A stretch of DNA of 64,000 nt, taken from assembly GCF_900090275.1 (NCBI RefSeq), contig NZ_LT607755.1:4030001-4094000 (forward strand), written 5' to 3'. The translations under genes were made by a program, and so were the position numbers. This stretch comes from Micromonospora zamorensis (GTDB lineage Bacteria > Actinomycetota > Actinomycetes > Mycobacteriales > Micromonosporaceae). Below, piece after piece: positions 28,200 through 36,996 of the stretch. The notes below the pieces were generated by a model. It searched no databases, had not been told where the DNA came from, and worked only from the letters and a program-made list of their open reading frames with translations. The number at the start of each line of letters is the position of its first letter. Position 1 is the stretch's first letter.

Positions 28200-28391
28200 A
28201 TGTCTGATCCTGCCGCGCGGTTCGCCCAGCTTGGCGACGAATACGAGTCCCGGAAGCGGACAGCAACCGCGCTCGTTGAGAGCTGGGACTGGTACACCTG
28301 GCGGGGCCTTGATCTGCGCCCGTTGCGCTTAAAACTGTCACCTATCGGTGCAGCAGACCCGCCGCCGGGTCTGGAACAAGCAACGCACTGA
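28200..28391 (+). pseudogene. Hypothetical gene fragment fused to recombinase remnant
   Basis: A plus frame beginning MSDPAARFAQLGDEYESRKR and WYTWRGLDLRPLR looks like genuine coding sequence of an unknown small protein. After about 28338 the DNA is recombinase-derived in another frame, so the C-terminus is lost at a recombination junction. Confidence 0.4.
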
Positions 28392-29158
28392 CGAAGTGCT
28401 GCTCGACGTCGACGACGTGGCAATGGGCCACACCGGCGTCATGCGCTGGAACCCCCGCGACAAATGGGTGGTCTCCAAGGACATCACCCATGAGCCACTC
28501 ATCGACGACGAGACCTTCGAGCGGGCCCAAGCGACACTGCAACGACGCCGACGGGCCGCCTGCGACCGACGCATGCAGGGCCAGTACAACCACGGCGACG
28601 CCTACTACCGCTGCCGCTTCCCCCAGGAGTACGCCCTCGCCAACCAGTCCCCACCCCCCGTAACGTGTACCTGCGGGAAGACGCTCTCACCGACCCGCTC
28701 GACACCTGGCTGGCCTCCGCCTTCGCCCCACCGCATCCAGCAAACGATCACCGCGATGGCCGACGCCCAGCCCCTGGATCATCCGCCCGCAACGAGCAGA
28801 GCAGCCCAGACGATCATTACCGAGTGCGACGCCAAGCTGGAGCGCTACCGCGCCGCCCTCGACGCTGGTGCCGACCCCGCGGTCGTCACCGGCTGGATCG
28901 CCCAGACACAGGCCGAACGCGCCCGCGCGGAAGCAGATCTGCACGCGAACGCGGACACCACCCCGCGCCGGATGAGCCGAGCAGAGATCGCGGCCCTCGT
29001 GAACGCGCTCGGCGACATCGCCGCCGTGCTCCGCGACGCCGACCCGGCCGACAAGGCCGAGGTCTACCGGCAACCCGGTCTCCGGCTGACCCACCTGCCC
29101 GAAAACGCAAACGGTGCGCGCTGCAGTCGATCTCAGCACGCACCGTGGAGCAAATATC
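28340..29158 (+). pseudogene. Large serine recombinase, 5'-truncated and frameshifted
   Basis: Only the C-terminal half remains: WNKQRTDEVLLDVDDVAMGH, the recombinase domain, then a coiled region (LERYRAALDAGADPAVVTGW) and the end VYRQPGLRLTHLPENANG. The catalytic N-terminal resolvase domain is missing. The sense frame is lost near 28660, continues in another frame (NVYLREDALTDPLDTWLASA) and returns near 28735. There are thus two compensating frameshifts and the zinc-ribbon region is disrupted. Its 3' end abuts the tRNA-Leu gene, the typical place for an integrase beside its attachment site. Confidence 0.8.
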
Positions 29159-29172
29159 TGGTGTCCGAGGGG
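29027..29172 (+). repeat. Recombinase 3' end plus tRNA-Leu tip, copy 2
   Basis: Partner of 17101-17246, offset by exactly 11,926 bp with no gaps. This copy is continuous with the complete tRNA-Leu gene and so marks the chromosomal (att) side. Confidence 0.8.
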
Positions 29173-29244
29173 GACTTGAACCCCCACGCCCTATACGGGC
29201 ACTAGCACCTCAAGCTAGCGCGTCTGCCATTCCGCCACCCGGAC
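29159..29244 (-). tRNA. tRNA-Leu (anticodon GAG), CCA encoded
   Basis: Reading the minus strand from 29244: acceptor GTCCGGG, D-arm with GGCAGACGC, anticodon stem CTAGC with loop TTGAGGT (anticodon GAG), long variable arm TGCCCGTATAGGGCGT, T-arm GGGGG-TTCAAGT-CCCCC, acceptor CTCGGAC, discriminator A (29162), then CCA at 29161-29159. The large variable arm is typical of tRNA-Leu. Its 3' end served as an integration site. Confidence 0.95.
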
Positions 29245-29475
29245 CTACACGTGCAGCCTACCTCGCCGACCAGATGATCTTTCCATCCGGTGTTCGGCAC
29301 GGCGGGCCGCACGGGGAGTTACTGTACACGCCGCTCGTGGATCATGCACATCGCCTTCCGGCCCCTCCGTTCCGACGCTTCCACCCCTGTTCAGGCCGCC
29401 TGAAACGCCTCACCGACACGGCGCCCAGGCGTGTCCGGGTAGCGTCCGGTGGCCCTCTGACGGCAGCATTGCCGT

Positions 29476-32001
29476 GTGTCCCATCCCTCCCCTCTGGCAG
29501 CCGCCCAGCACCGGGCCCTCGCCCTGCGCGCTGCCGGCGACCTCAGCGCCGCCCGGCAGCTGCTCGCGGAGGCTGTCGGTTCCCCTCCCCCTCCGTACAC
29601 CGATGATCACCCGGAGGTGCTGCACACCGCGCACCTGCTGGCACGGCTGCACCGCGAGGCGGACGATCCGCTCGCTTCCCGCCGGGTGTTGGAGGAGGCG
29701 TTCGCCGCAGGCGAGCGGCGGTGGGAGCACTCCGACCCGGTGCTGCTCGCGCTCGCTTTCGAGCTCGCCGAGGTAGCCGAAGAGCTGGGCAACCGGCACG
29801 AGGCCCGCCGCAACTACACCCGCGTCGCCACCGCCGGGCCCGCAGTGCTCGGGGAGCACCACCCGGTGGTCCGCGCCGCCCGCGCCTACCTCGCCCCACC
29901 CGCCTCGGCGCCGACCGAGCAGCCCGGGCCACCGCCGACGCCCATCGCGGAGCCGGTCGGTGCGGCGGCCGACGCCGGCGCCCGGTCGGCGCTGTCCGGG
30001 CCGACGCTGTCGCTGGCGACCCTGGCCGCGATGCGACCCCCCGCTGGTGGCCAGGCCGCCACCAGCTCACCCTGGGCTCCACCGGCCACACCCCGGTCAA
30101 CCCCTCCAGGGGTACGAGCACCCGCCGCACCCACCCCGCCCAGTAACGCCGTCCCAGCGCCGCCTCGGCCAGGGCCGAGGGCGGATAGCCAGCCAGCCGG
30201 GCAAAGGGTCGATAGCCAGCCACCCCGGCCGAGGGCCGAGAGCCAGCCGATCCCGTCGTCCGGTCAGCGGCCACCACACCGATCACCGTCCGGGCCCGCC
30301 ACAGCGCCCCGTCAACGGGTCGGCGACGACCCGGCGGTCGACGCTTCCCACCGGCCATCGAGCGCAACCGCCCCAACCCCGGCCTCCCCGACGCCAGCAT
30401 CCGGGCTGCCGGCGCCCCGCTGGGACGACCCGACGATCCAGGTACGGCAGATCGAACCGCTACTCGCCGAGGAGGCTGCCCGAACGGGAGTCAGGGCCAC
30501 CGGGGCGAGCGCACCGGTCGACGCATCCGCTGCCCAGCCGGCCTCTCCGAGCAGCCAATCCCCAAGCAGGAGTCACCCAGGGCCAGCGCAGCCGGTCAGC
30601 GGAACACCAGCCCACCCGATCAGCGCGCCGCCCATTGCTCCGCAGCCAGTGTCCGCACCACCGGCCCTCCCCCACCCGGTTTCGGGACCGCCGACGCACC
30701 CGGTCTCCGCACCACCGAGCCACCCCGTCTCCGCACCGGCCCACCCGGTTTCTGGACCAGCGAGCCACCCCGTCTCGGCGCCACCGGCCCACCCGGTCTC
30801 CGGACCCCCGGCGCACCCGGTATCCGGGCCACCTGGGCACACCTACCCCGTGTCCGCACCACCTGCGTTCGGCCAGCAGATCTCCGCGCCGCCGATGAGC
30901 GCGCCCTCCTTCCCCGCGCGCCCGATGAGCGCGCCACCCGTCTCCGCGCCGCCGGTCAGCGCACCACCCGCACCGCCGTGGGGATTGACCGCGCCACCGT
31001 GGAGCCGCACCGGCCCACCGCCAACTGCCGGCGCCGGCGACGCTGGGCCGCTCCAAACGGACGCGGAGCGCACCGGCGCGGACGGCGGTGAGTTCGGGCC
31101 GGACAACCTCGATGCCGCAGTGGTGCCGACGCAGCGGGCCCGGGCCGCGGCGTCCGACCAGACCGAGGTCCTCCCGGCCGTCGCGCCCGGCAGTGGTCAG
31201 GCCAGGGACTTCGCCGGTTCGGCCCAGCCCGTCACGTCCCAGCCGACACCGGGCGCCCTTCAGCCGCACCCCGTCGAGCCGTCTCCGGCTGCCTGGTCAC
31301 CGGGTGGGGGCAGCGCGCCGCCGCCGACCACGCCGCGACCGGCCTCGCAGTACCACCAGGGCCAGCAGCCGACCCAGGCGGAGCAGGACCAGTACCCGAC
31401 GCAGGAGCACCGCCCGATCCAGGATCACCGGCCGTTCCAGGCGCCGTACCCGGGTCAGCAGTACCACCACCCCGGACCGGACGCGTACCGGCCGGCGTAC
31501 GCCGACGAGAGCGCCTCGGCGGGCCGCAACCGTGCGACGCTGATCGGCGCGGTGGTCGCGGCCGGGGTGGCTGTCGTGGCGGTGGCCGGGCTGGGTGCGG
31601 TCGTGCTGACCCGCGACGACCCGCCGCCCGGGGGCAGCGCACCGACGGCGGTGGCGCCGACGGGGGCGGCACCGACGGCGGCCGGTCCTCCTCCGGGGGA
31701 TCTGAAGCTTCGGGACAACTCGACAACGATCACGCTGACCTGGACGGATCCGTCCGGTGGCGCGGTGCCGTTCATGGTCGCTGCCGGACGTGCCGGGCAG
31801 GCGTTGGGCGTGGTGGCCACCGTGGACCCGGGGAAGACCAGCTACACGGTCAACGGTTTGAACTCGCGAGTGGACCACTGCTTCACCGTGTTGGCGGTCT
31901 ACTCAACTGACAGCTTTGCGACTTCGGGGCAGGTCTGCACGGCGCGGGAGCGCAGCACCCCGTCGAGCGGAAAGCCCTCAGGGCGGCCGTCGCCGAGCTG
32001 A
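29476..32001 (+). CDS. TPR / proline-rich / single-TM / fibronectin-III protein
   Basis: 841 residues from a GTG. Residues ~1-140 are helical TPR-like repeats (AAQHRALALRAAGDLSAARQ and following). Residues ~145-670 are a low-complexity Pro/Ala/Ser linker. It includes about ten HPVSAPP/HPVSGPP heptad-like repeats and a Q-rich stretch. A membrane helix (ATLIGAVVAAGVAVVAVAGL) lies near 690 and a single FN3-like domain with two Cys ends the protein. It is therefore a cytoplasmic scaffold linked to a surface domain. It precedes the FN3/MoxR/DUF58/TgpA-like gene set and may belong to it. No close family is recognised. Confidence 0.85.
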   Translation: MSHPSPLAAAQHRALALRAAGDLSAARQLLAEAVGSPPPPYTDDHPEVLHTAHLLARLHREADDPLASRRVLEEAFAAGERRWEHSDPVLLALAFELAEVAEELGNRHEARRNYTRVATAGPAVLGEHHPVVRAARAYLAPPASAPTEQPGPPPTPIAEPVGAAADAGARSALSGPTLSLATLAAMRPPAGGQAATSSPWAPPATPRSTPPGVRAPAAPTPPSNAVPAPPRPGPRADSQPAGQRVDSQPPRPRAESQPIPSSGQRPPHRSPSGPATAPRQRVGDDPAVDASHRPSSATAPTPASPTPASGLPAPRWDDPTIQVRQIEPLLAEEAARTGVRATGASAPVDASAAQPASPSSQSPSRSHPGPAQPVSGTPAHPISAPPIAPQPVSAPPALPHPVSGPPTHPVSAPPSHPVSAPAHPVSGPASHPVSAPPAHPVSGPPAHPVSGPPGHTYPVSAPPAFGQQISAPPMSAPSFPARPMSAPPVSAPPVSAPPAPPWGLTAPPWSRTGPPPTAGAGDAGPLQTDAERTGADGGEFGPDNLDAAVVPTQRARAAASDQTEVLPAVAPGSGQARDFAGSAQPVTSQPTPGALQPHPVEPSPAAWSPGGGSAPPPTTPRPASQYHQGQQPTQAEQDQYPTQEHRPIQDHRPFQAPYPGQQYHHPGPDAYRPAYADESASAGRNRATLIGAVVAAGVAVVAVAGLGAVVLTRDDPPPGGSAPTAVAPTGAAPTAAGPPPGDLKLRDNSTTITLTWTDPSGGAVPFMVAAGRAGQALGVVATVDPGKTSYTVNGLNSRVDHCFTVLAVYSTDSFATSGQVCTARERSTPSSGKPSGRPSPS

Positions 32002-32152
32002 GCTGGGCGTCCACAACGCACACGCTCGGTATCCACAGGGGTGACCGTGCGGGTTCCCCCGCCACCAGCAGCGCCATATGATGGCACCCGGCTCAGGGGA
32101 GGGGTCGCCGTGAGGCGCGCCACCTGCCACGACTCAGGGAAGGCAGCCGGCT

Positions 32153-34780
32153 GTGGCCAGCATGGACGACGCCGTACGGACCGACGCCCCCCGCTTCCGG
32201 TCCCGGTTTCGCGGCGGGCTGGTGACCATCGGCACGGTGACCGCGCTGCTGGCCGCCATGGGGCTGACCGTCCTCGGGTTGGGCGCGGCGGACAACGCGG
32301 TGGCCAACTACGACGCGAGTTCCTGGCTGTGGAGCGCCGCGCGCAGTGAGCTGGCCCGGGTCAACGGGGTCACCGCCCGGGTGGACACCCGCACCGAGAT
32401 TCCCGCCGCCCGCCAGCACCCGATGCAGGTGACCCAGACCGATCGGCTGCTGATCCTGCGTGACCTCCAGACCGGGCAGGTCAGCTCTCTGGACCTGGCG
32501 ACCCTGCAACTGACCGCGACCACCCGCACGACCCCTGGCCTGGGCGTGAGCGTGGCCCTGCACGAGGACGCGGCGTTCATCGTCGACGCCGTGCAGGGCA
32601 TCGTTCGGCAGCTCGACCCGCGGTCGCTGTCTCCGGTCGGTGAGCCGGTGCGCTACCCGCCGGGCATCACCGGCGGCACCTTCGACGGTAAGGGCCGGCT
32701 GTGGATCGCTGTCCCCAGCCAGGGCACTGTCTCGGCGATCACCGCCGCCAAACTGCCGTCCGCTCCGGCCTCGGCGGCCTCACCCGGTGCCGGGCTCCGG
32801 CCGGAGCGTGTCGACTCCTACGACGTCGCCGAGGCCAGCCACGAGTTGCAGGTTTCCACCCTGGACGACGGGGTGGCGGTGCTCGACCGTACGGCCGGCA
32901 AGCTGGTGCGGGTGCAGAGCGGCAAGGTCCACCCGACGCAGTTGACGCTGTCCGGTCCGGCGGCACTGCCCTCGCGCACCAGTGGCTCCCGGGTCCCGAT
33001 CACCGTGCCCGCCGACCGGCGGGTGCTGGTGGTGGGTGACGGTGGTGAGGAGAGGGCGTTCACCGTGCCGGGCGAGGGCGACCGACTCAGCCCGGCGGTG
33101 GCCTGGGCGGACCGGTTCTACTGCGCCGACGAGGCCACCGGCACCATCTACGCCTTCGACGGGGGCGGTCAGCTGGTCGAAACCATCGGCGGGCGGGCGA
33201 ACGGCCCGCTGGAGCTGGAGGTCCGGGAGAATCACCTGTTCATCAACTCCCCCGACTCGGCGACCGCCCGGGTGGTGGACGACAAGCACCAGGTGCGCGA
33301 GGTCAACAAGTACGCCAACGACGTGCTCGGCGGCGATCCGCCTCCGGTTGCCCCGCCACCGCCCCCGCCGAAGAAGCCCCGGGTGGGCAAGCCGAGCGCG
33401 CCGCGCAGCGTCACCGCCGCCGCCGGTAACGCGCAGGCGCGGGTGAGCTGGCGGCCGGCAGCCGCCAACGGCGCCGAGATCATCAAGTACGTGGTGGAGG
33501 GCGCCGGCCAGCGCCTTCAGGTGGGCGCCAACCAGCGTGCGGTGGAGGTCAAGGGCCTCACCAACGGTGAGACGTACCGGTTCGCGGTGCACGCCGTCAA
33601 CGCCAAGGGCGACGGTCCGCCGCGCAACAGCAACCCGGTGACTCCGACCGCCGCGGTACCTGATCCGCCGGCGAGCGTCACCGCCCAGGAGCGGCCGGAC
33701 GGCACGGTCCTGGTGAAGTGGCCGGCCGCGAACGGGCAGGGCAACAAGATCGCGAGGTACGCGCTGACGGCCAGTTCGGCGGGGACGAACGCCCCGGCTG
33801 GCGAGTCGACGAAGACGGAGCTGGTGGTGCCGGCCGGTGAGCTGGAGTTCGGCACCCAGTACGCGTTCACCGTGGTGGCGGTCAACGACAAGGGCGCGGG
33901 GTCGGCGGCGTCGCCGGTCAGCAACACGGTGGTGCCTTTCGCAGCGCCCGGTCGGCCGCTCGACCTGCGCGCCGGCACGGTTGCCAACCAGCCGGGTGCG
34001 GTCACGGTGCAGTGGGCGCCAGCCGAGGCCAACGGCCGACCGGTGACGAAATACCTGGTGGATGTCGGCGGGCGTGCCAGCGAGGTGACCGACACCCGCA
34101 CGACCGTCACCGGGCTGGGCAACGGCCAGAACGTGACGGTGAAGGTGAAGGCGGTCAACGAGGCAGGGCCCGGCCCGGAGGCCACCGCCACCGCGCGTAC
34201 GGTCGCCGAACCACGCGTCACGGTCACCGGCTCGTCGTCGACCGCCACCTCGGCGACGGTGACGTTCACCGTGGACGCCGGCGGCGGTCAGGCCACCTGT
34301 TCGGTGAGCACGCCGGGTGAGCCGGCGAAGGCCGGGGCGTGCTCCAGCATCACGGTGCCGGGCTTGGCGCCGGGCACCAACTACACGTTCACGGTGACGG
34401 CGACCAACGCCGCCGGTAAGGGCACGGCGACGCGGGCGCAGGCCACGCCGTCGCTGTACGGAATCGCGACCTGCAACAACGGGTCCGACGGTGACCAGCG
34501 CACCTACTGCGACAGGGAAGTTGACGGCCGCAACGGCAACGAGGTCTTCAAGGTGACCCGGCAGGACAACGACCAGCAGGCCGGTTGGGCGAAGCCCGGC
34601 ACCCGGCTGAAGGCGTACTGCAAGAAGGCCGGCGAGGACGTCGACTCCTACGTCTACAACAACCACAAGCGCAGCACCTGGTGGGTGCAGGTCGACTTCA
34701 ACGGGAAGAAGAACTACATCCCGTGGGCCTGGCTCAACCTGGAGGGCGGCGACAACATCAATGTCCTGCCCACCTGCTGA
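32153..34780 (+). CDS. Membrane-anchored propeller-like / fibronectin-III repeat protein
   Basis: 875 residues, GTG with AGGGAAGG upstream. One membrane helix at ~22-44 (LVTIGTVTALLAAMGLTVLG) is followed by an outside propeller-like domain (~60-390) with repeated short strands (GRLWIAVPSQGTVSAI). A PPPPPPKK hinge leads to four FN3 domains (~415-775). The Cys-rich SH3-like C-terminal domain ends in IPWAWLNLEGGDNINVLPTC. It is the first gene of an operon with moxR-, DUF58- and TgpA-like genes (gaps 27, 14, overlap). This suggests a cell-envelope structure assembled with the help of the AAA+ and transglutaminase-like proteins. Confidence 0.88.
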   Translation: MASMDDAVRTDAPRFRSRFRGGLVTIGTVTALLAAMGLTVLGLGAADNAVANYDASSWLWSAARSELARVNGVTARVDTRTEIPAARQHPMQVTQTDRLLILRDLQTGQVSSLDLATLQLTATTRTTPGLGVSVALHEDAAFIVDAVQGIVRQLDPRSLSPVGEPVRYPPGITGGTFDGKGRLWIAVPSQGTVSAITAAKLPSAPASAASPGAGLRPERVDSYDVAEASHELQVSTLDDGVAVLDRTAGKLVRVQSGKVHPTQLTLSGPAALPSRTSGSRVPITVPADRRVLVVGDGGEERAFTVPGEGDRLSPAVAWADRFYCADEATGTIYAFDGGGQLVETIGGRANGPLELEVRENHLFINSPDSATARVVDDKHQVREVNKYANDVLGGDPPPVAPPPPPPKKPRVGKPSAPRSVTAAAGNAQARVSWRPAAANGAEIIKYVVEGAGQRLQVGANQRAVEVKGLTNGETYRFAVHAVNAKGDGPPRNSNPVTPTAAVPDPPASVTAQERPDGTVLVKWPAANGQGNKIARYALTASSAGTNAPAGESTKTELVVPAGELEFGTQYAFTVVAVNDKGAGSAASPVSNTVVPFAAPGRPLDLRAGTVANQPGAVTVQWAPAEANGRPVTKYLVDVGGRASEVTDTRTTVTGLGNGQNVTVKVKAVNEAGPGPEATATARTVAEPRVTVTGSSSTATSATVTFTVDAGGGQATCSVSTPGEPAKAGACSSITVPGLAPGTNYTFTVTATNAAGKGTATRAQATPSLYGIATCNNGSDGDQRTYCDREVDGRNGNEVFKVTRQDNDQQAGWAKPGTRLKAYCKKAGEDVDSYVYNNHKRSTWWVQVDFNGKKNYIPWAWLNLEGGDNINVLPTC

Positions 34781-34807
34781 ACCACCAGGCAAGGAGCACC
34801 GCCGACC

Positions 34808-35803
34808 GTGAACACCCACGAGCCGCTCACCCAACCGGAGGTCCAGGGCTTCGCGGCCCTGGCCGCCCGGCTGGCCGAGAACGTCAACGCGGTGGTGCTC
34901 GGCAAACCGCAGGTGGTTCGGCTGGCGCTGACCGCGCTCTTCGCACAGGGTCACGTGCTTTTGGAGGACGTGCCCGGGGTCGGTAAGACGACCCTGGCGC
35001 GGGCCATCGCCGCCACGGTGAAGGGTGAGTGGCGGCGCATCCAGTTCACCCCCGACCTGCTCCCCTCGGACGTGTCCGGGGTGACGATCTTCAACCAGGC
35101 GACCCGGGACTTCGAGTTCCATCCGGGGCCGGTCTTCGCCAACATCGTCATCGCCGACGAGATCAACCGGGCTTCACCGAAGACCCAGTCGGCTCTGCTG
35201 GAGGTGATGGAGGAACGCACCGTGACCGTGGACGGGGTCCGGCACCCGGTGCCGTCGCCGTTCCTGGTGGTGGCCACCCAGAACCCGGTGGAGATGGACG
35301 GCACCTACCGGCTTCCCGAGGCGCAATTGGACCGTTTCCTGGTGAAGCTGTCCGTGGGCTACCCGGACGAGGCGGTGGAGGTCGAGGTGCTGCGCGGCGC
35401 GACGGTGCGCTCCCCCGAGGCGCTCGCCCCGGTCACCGACACCGCCACCGTCGGGGAGATGGTCCGGATGGCCCGACGGGTGCACATCGCCGAGCCGCTC
35501 TACGCGTACGCGGTCCGGCTGGCCGCCGCGACCCGCACCCACCCGCAGGTGCGGGTCGGGGTCAGTCCCCGGGGGGTGATCGCGTTGACCCGCGCGGCGT
35601 GCTCGTACGCGCTGATCGACGGGCGGGGCTGGATCATGCCGGAGGACCTGAAGGCGCTCGTCGAGGCGGTGTTCGCGCATCGGCTGCTGCTCACCCCCGA
35701 CGCCCAGGTGCGCGGTGTGACCGCCGGGGAGGTGCTGCGCCAGGCCGTCGCCTCGGTGCCGGTGCCTCTGCCGTCGGGGCAGCCAGCTCCGGTGCAGGGC
35801 TGA
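34808..35803 (+). CDS. MoxR-family AAA+ ATPase
   Basis: 331 residues from a GTG with AAGGAG upstream. Walker A EDVPGVGKTTLARA, Walker B IVIADEINRASPKTQ, sensor 1 VVATQNPVEMDGTY and the arginine-bearing PEAQLDRFLVKL are all intact. MoxR ATPases act as chaperones, often with a DUF58/VWA partner such as the gene directly downstream. Cytosolic. Confidence 0.96.
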   Translation: MNTHEPLTQPEVQGFAALAARLAENVNAVVLGKPQVVRLALTALFAQGHVLLEDVPGVGKTTLARAIAATVKGEWRRIQFTPDLLPSDVSGVTIFNQATRDFEFHPGPVFANIVIADEINRASPKTQSALLEVMEERTVTVDGVRHPVPSPFLVVATQNPVEMDGTYRLPEAQLDRFLVKLSVGYPDEAVEVEVLRGATVRSPEALAPVTDTATVGEMVRMARRVHIAEPLYAYAVRLAAATRTHPQVRVGVSPRGVIALTRAACSYALIDGRGWIMPEDLKALVEAVFAHRLLLTPDAQVRGVTAGEVLRQAVASVPVPLPSGQPAPVQG

Positions 35804-35817
35804 CCGGCAGCAGCGGC

Positions 35818-36996
35818 ATGGGAATCACCGCCCGCGGGGTCGGGCTGCTCGTCGCCGCCGTCGTCCTGCTGGGGGTGGGTTTCCGGTTCGCGTACCCCGA
35901 GTTGACGTTGCTCGGCGCGGCGGCCGGCGCGGCCGTCGGCTACGCCGCACTGGTCGCGGCCTGGCGGCCCCGGTTGACGGTGACCCGCCTGGCCGACCCG
36001 GATCGGGTGGCGCGCGGAGAGCCGGCGAGCATGACGTTGACAGTGCGCAACTCCGGCCGGTTGCGGTCGGCGAACCTGCTGGCCGAGGACCGGTGCGGGG
36101 ACCGCACCGTGCCGGTGCCGGTGCTGCGCCTGCGTCCGGGCCGGGACACCGAGGTCCGCTACGACGTGCCGACACACCGACGTGGGGTGGTGCCGGTCGG
36201 GCCGCTGCGGGTGACCCGACGCGACCCGCTGGGGTTGGTGGCGCTGGCCCGCCCGTACGGCGCGACGGTGCCGGTCTGGGTGTACCCCCGGGTCCACCCG
36301 CTGACGGCGGTGCCCACCGGCGCGGGGCGCAGCCTCGACGGCCGGGTGGACGGGGTCCCCCACGGGTCGATCACGTTCGACTCGCTGCGGGAGTACGTGG
36401 TGGGTGACGAGTTGCGCCGGGTGCACTGGCGGACCAGCGCCCGGGTGGGTGAGCTGATGGTGCGGGAGAATGTGGACACCAGCCTGCCCCGCCTGGTCGT
36501 CCTGCTGGACAATCGCGCCACCGCCCATCCGGAGCGGGTGGGTGGGGTGGTGGAGTCGTTCGAGTCGGCCTGCGAGGCGGCGGCGTCGATCGTCACCGCC
36601 GCGCACCGCGCGGACCTGCCGGTGGTGTTGCTGTTCGCCGCCGCGGAGCCGGCCGCGCCGGTGACACCCGGCGGGGAGGTGGACGGGGGCGGCGCGCTCG
36701 GGCCGTTGGATCGACTCGCCGCCGCCGAGTTGTCGAGCGACGACGACGCGGTCCGCGCGGCCACCACCCGGCTGCGTCAGGACCGGCTCGGCGACACGCT
36801 GATCTTCCTGACCGGCCCGGGTGGCCGGGGCGAGTTGGGGCACGTGGGGGCGCTTCGGGGGGCGTACCCCTCGGTGGTGGTCGGGGTGTTCGGCGCGGCC
36901 GAGCCGACGCCGCCGGGCGCGGCCGGCCTGGTGGTGGTCGACGCGGCGGACGGCGCGCAGTTCGCCGCCGAGTGGGACGGGGTACGCCGGTGGTGA
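35818..36996 (+). CDS. DUF58 domain membrane protein
   Basis: 392 residues, ATG 14 bp after moxR. Two N-terminal helices (GVGLLVAAVVLLGVGFRFAY and a short Ala-rich one) precede a beta-sandwich. The DUF58 core (GSITFDSLREYVVGDELRRV HW, then WRTSARVGELMVREN) and a VWA-like fold (LVVLLDNRATA) follow. DUF58 proteins pair with MoxR ATPases. The protein is encoded between moxR and a TgpA-like gene, a widespread arrangement in actinobacteria. Confidence 0.92.
   Translation: MGITARGVGLLVAAVVLLGVGFRFAYPELTLLGAAAGAAVGYAALVAAWRPRLTVTRLADPDRVARGEPASMTLTVRNSGRLRSANLLAEDRCGDRTVPVPVLRLRPGRDTEVRYDVPTHRRGVVPVGPLRVTRRDPLGLVALARPYGATVPVWVYPRVHPLTAVPTGAGRSLDGRVDGVPHGSITFDSLREYVVGDELRRVHWRTSARVGELMVRENVDTSLPRLVVLLDNRATAHPERVGGVVESFESACEAAASIVTAAHRADLPVVLLFAAAEPAAPVTPGGEVDGGGALGPLDRLAAAELSSDDDAVRAATTRLRQDRLGDTLIFLTGPGGRGELGHVGALRGAYPSVVVGVFGAAEPTPPGAAGLVVVDAADGAQFAAEWDGVRRW

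Noticed and set aside
29159..29205. Extension of the recombinase frame through the tRNA-Leu gene
   Set aside because: The residues read from the antisense tRNA are not part of recombinases. This is a known type of artefact, and the other copy stops before the tRNA tip.
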